From positions 744,001-808,000 of the forward strand of contig JANTUC010000009.1 of assembly GCA_026873275.1 (NCBI GenBank): 64,000 nt of DNA, given 5' to 3'. The notes below the pieces were generated by a model. That model worked only from the letters and a program-made list of their open reading frames with translations. It had not been told where the DNA came from and searched no databases. The number at the start of each line of letters is the position of its first letter. Positions within the stretch are counted from its first letter, which is position 1. The position numbers were made by a program, and so were the translations under genes. This DNA comes from Pseudopithomyces maydicus. Lineage: Eukaryota; Ascomycota; Dothideomycetes; Pleosporales; Didymosphaeriaceae. Below are positions 62,461 to 64,000 of this stretch, one piece after another.

Positions 62461-63989
62461 GTTTAGCAGTAACTAGATTAAATACTAAAGTAATATTTAT
62501 TAAAGTATTAATAGTCCTATCTAATTAATCTATTTTTACTAGTAGGGTCAGCATCCCTTTAAATTAATTATATAATTACTTAAATAAAGTTTCCTTAACT
62601 AAAGTCTAAGAGTCCTTATTAAAATAGCTTATAACTAAATTAATATAAATAATAAAGGCTATTATTATACCTTCCGCCTTTTACCTTTTTTTAATAATAA
62701 GTCTTTATTTAGGGCTTTATTTAAGTCCTTTTAACTAAATTCTAGCAACTTTACTAGTATTAAATAATTATATTAAAAGTATTTTAACTTATTATAATTA
62801 TAATATTTAATAAAATTAGTGTCTGCGCTATTACTAGATAGCACTAAATTAGTCTTTTTAGAACCTTTACTTTACTTAGCTTACTTTTTAAATCTTTTAT
62901 AGGGGTTTTTTATCCTTTAGACTTTAATTATAATTAAGAGGTCTTTTATCCCTTAATTATAAACCCTAATTATAGGTAAAAGTCTTTAATTAAATTTTTT
63001 ATCTAATAAATAATAGAAGCCTGCGATTCAATATTAATTATTATAATTTTAAAATTTATTAGAACTATCTAGAGTTTCTATTAGATTAAAGAGTATAGAC
63101 ACCTAATATAGTTTAGCTTTTATTATTTAATATTTATAATACTTAATTCTTTTTAATAACTTTATATATAAGTTAATAACTCTAAAGGTATCTATCTAGC
63201 CCTTTAGTAGTAATATTTTAGCTAATTATATACTAATTATTAATATTCTTCTAGTAATCTAAGGGCTTTTAGTATCTTTAATTATAACTTAGTTTAAGAT
63301 TCCTTTTATAAGGGGTTTTATATTTTTTTAAATTATACTTTAATCCTTTAGGTAGTTTTTAACATCTTACTAATAAACTATAGAGTATAGTTAACCTTTA
63401 GTTACTTAGTAGTAAAGTAGGACCTAAAAATTAAAAATATAGATTATAATTCTTCTTTTAATAATTATAATCCCTTCGGTCCTTCGCCTAGTACTTATAT
63501 AATTACTTTTATATTAGAGGGCGTAAAGATAATATTAATAGTACTAAATACTTTAGAGAAGTAGCTTTCTTTTTATTAAATAGAGTTTTAGTATCCCCTA
63601 TTAATATTTATTTAAAATAGAGTTAATATATTAAAATTTATATTTATTTTTCCGCTCTTTTAGCTACTTCTTAGCTTTTATAAGGTTTTTAAACCTTTTT
63701 ATACTAATTTAGTATAAAATAGTATTATCTAATATTATTAGCTTAAATTAAAAATTTAAAGTAGTAAATAGTTGCTTATTTAAAGAGTTTTATAATAATA
63801 TAGAATTAATATCCTTAACTAGAGTAGGTAAAATTATAGCTAGTCTTTCTACCCCTTTTTTATTCCTACTATTAATAGAGGTAATACTAGAGTTTAAAAT
63901 ATTACTAAGATATAGAGTTCCCTAATTTTTAGTCCCTATATTAATAGTTTTATATAAACTACTCGCAATAAAGTAGAGAGTAATTTAAA
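62461..63989 (-). pseudogene. Family IV gag-side region
   Basis: Matches 24370-25345 and 26086-26591. Gag by position, next to the 5' LTR that starts at 63990. No zinc knuckle could be read. The second copy shows that the sequence near 63480-63500 is uninterrupted here, where the other copy carries the 740-bp insertion with the family II-like LTR. Retained C/G near 63470-63490 (TCCCTTCGGTCCTTCGCC). Confidence 0.65.
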
Positions 63990-64000
63990 TATTAGGTTTT
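63990..64000 (-). repeat. Start of the family IV 5' LTR (cut by window end)
   Basis: TATTAGGTTTT equals the first 11 bases of the 3' LTR (TGTTAGGTTTC at 48794) with TpG changed to TpA. It shows that family IV closes just at the window border. Confidence 0.75.

Larger units (their letters stand above)
48794..64000 (-). mobile_element. Gypsy family IV chromovirus (split by IIIc; right LTR runs out of window)
   Basis: 3' LTR 48794-49010 at the left, 5' LTR beginning at 63990 (TATTAGGTTTT, matching TGTTAGGTTT). Interior 49011-51487 and 58884-63989, read on the - strand as gag side, protease, RT, RNase H, integrase, chromodomain, then an unusual 2.5-kb 3' region. The left target copy ACTAC sits at 48789-48793; the right one is outside. 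Copy A of Gypsy I has the unoccupied site at 8524-8528 (ATAAT). Without the nested IIIc the element would exceed 7.7 kb. Confidence 0.88.

Noticed and set aside
1..64000. Mitochondrial DNA (very AT-rich)
   Set aside because: No mitochondrial rRNA, tRNA or respiratory genes; retrotransposon remnants with RIP bias show a nuclear origin.

Overview
The window is a transposon graveyard in an AT-rich block, most likely from a filamentous ascomycete (Pezizomycotina). No intact protein gene is visible. Almost all cytosines that would sit in CpA (and their TpG complements) have become TpA, while C survives in CpG, CpC and CpT. That bias is the mark of repeat-induced point mutation (RIP). The coding frames of Ty3/Gypsy chromoviruses and of one Ty1/Copia element can still be followed, but they are full of TAA/TAG stops where Gln (CAA/CAG) and Trp (TGG) once stood.

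Layout. (1) 1-4260: 3' part of a Copia element, + strand. (2) 4261-6280: unassigned DNA, including a 109-bp tandem repeat. (3) 6280-21420: Gypsy family I copy A on the - strand. It is split by a complete family II Gypsy (10704-17470, TSD TTAGG) and by a 496-bp solo LTR (18577-19072, TSD CTCTT on +). (4) 21421-27971: unassigned DNA, plus a truncated family IV fragment that itself holds a family II-like LTR. (5) 27972-48793: Gypsy I copy B on the + strand, head-to-head with copy A. It is split by family III 'outer' (28898-44091, TSD TAAAA), which is split by family III 'inner' (33814-41207, TSD GTAAT). Outer III also carries a young tRNA-derived SINE (32765-33160, TSD ATTTAGTTATT). (6) 48794 to the window end: a family IV Gypsy (- strand) inserted into copy B (TSD ACTAC on the left side). 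It is split by a third complete family III element (51488-58878, + strand, TSD GTTGT/GTTAT).

The paralogous copies prove the nesting: most insertions have an uninterrupted empty site in another copy of the host element within this window. All four family III LTRs of the nested pair are 622 bp. Families II, III and IV show chromodomain remnants, which fits targeting to heterochromatin. The order of events can be read: I, then II, outer III and IV, then inner III and IIIc, with RIP acting during and after. The SINE (and partly the solo LTR) keeps CpA/TpG and is therefore younger or escaped RIP.

I found no convincing undescribed functional system. The items most worth a second look are the SINE, the solo LTR with its palindromes, and the 2.5-kb extra region at the 3' end of the family IV element.
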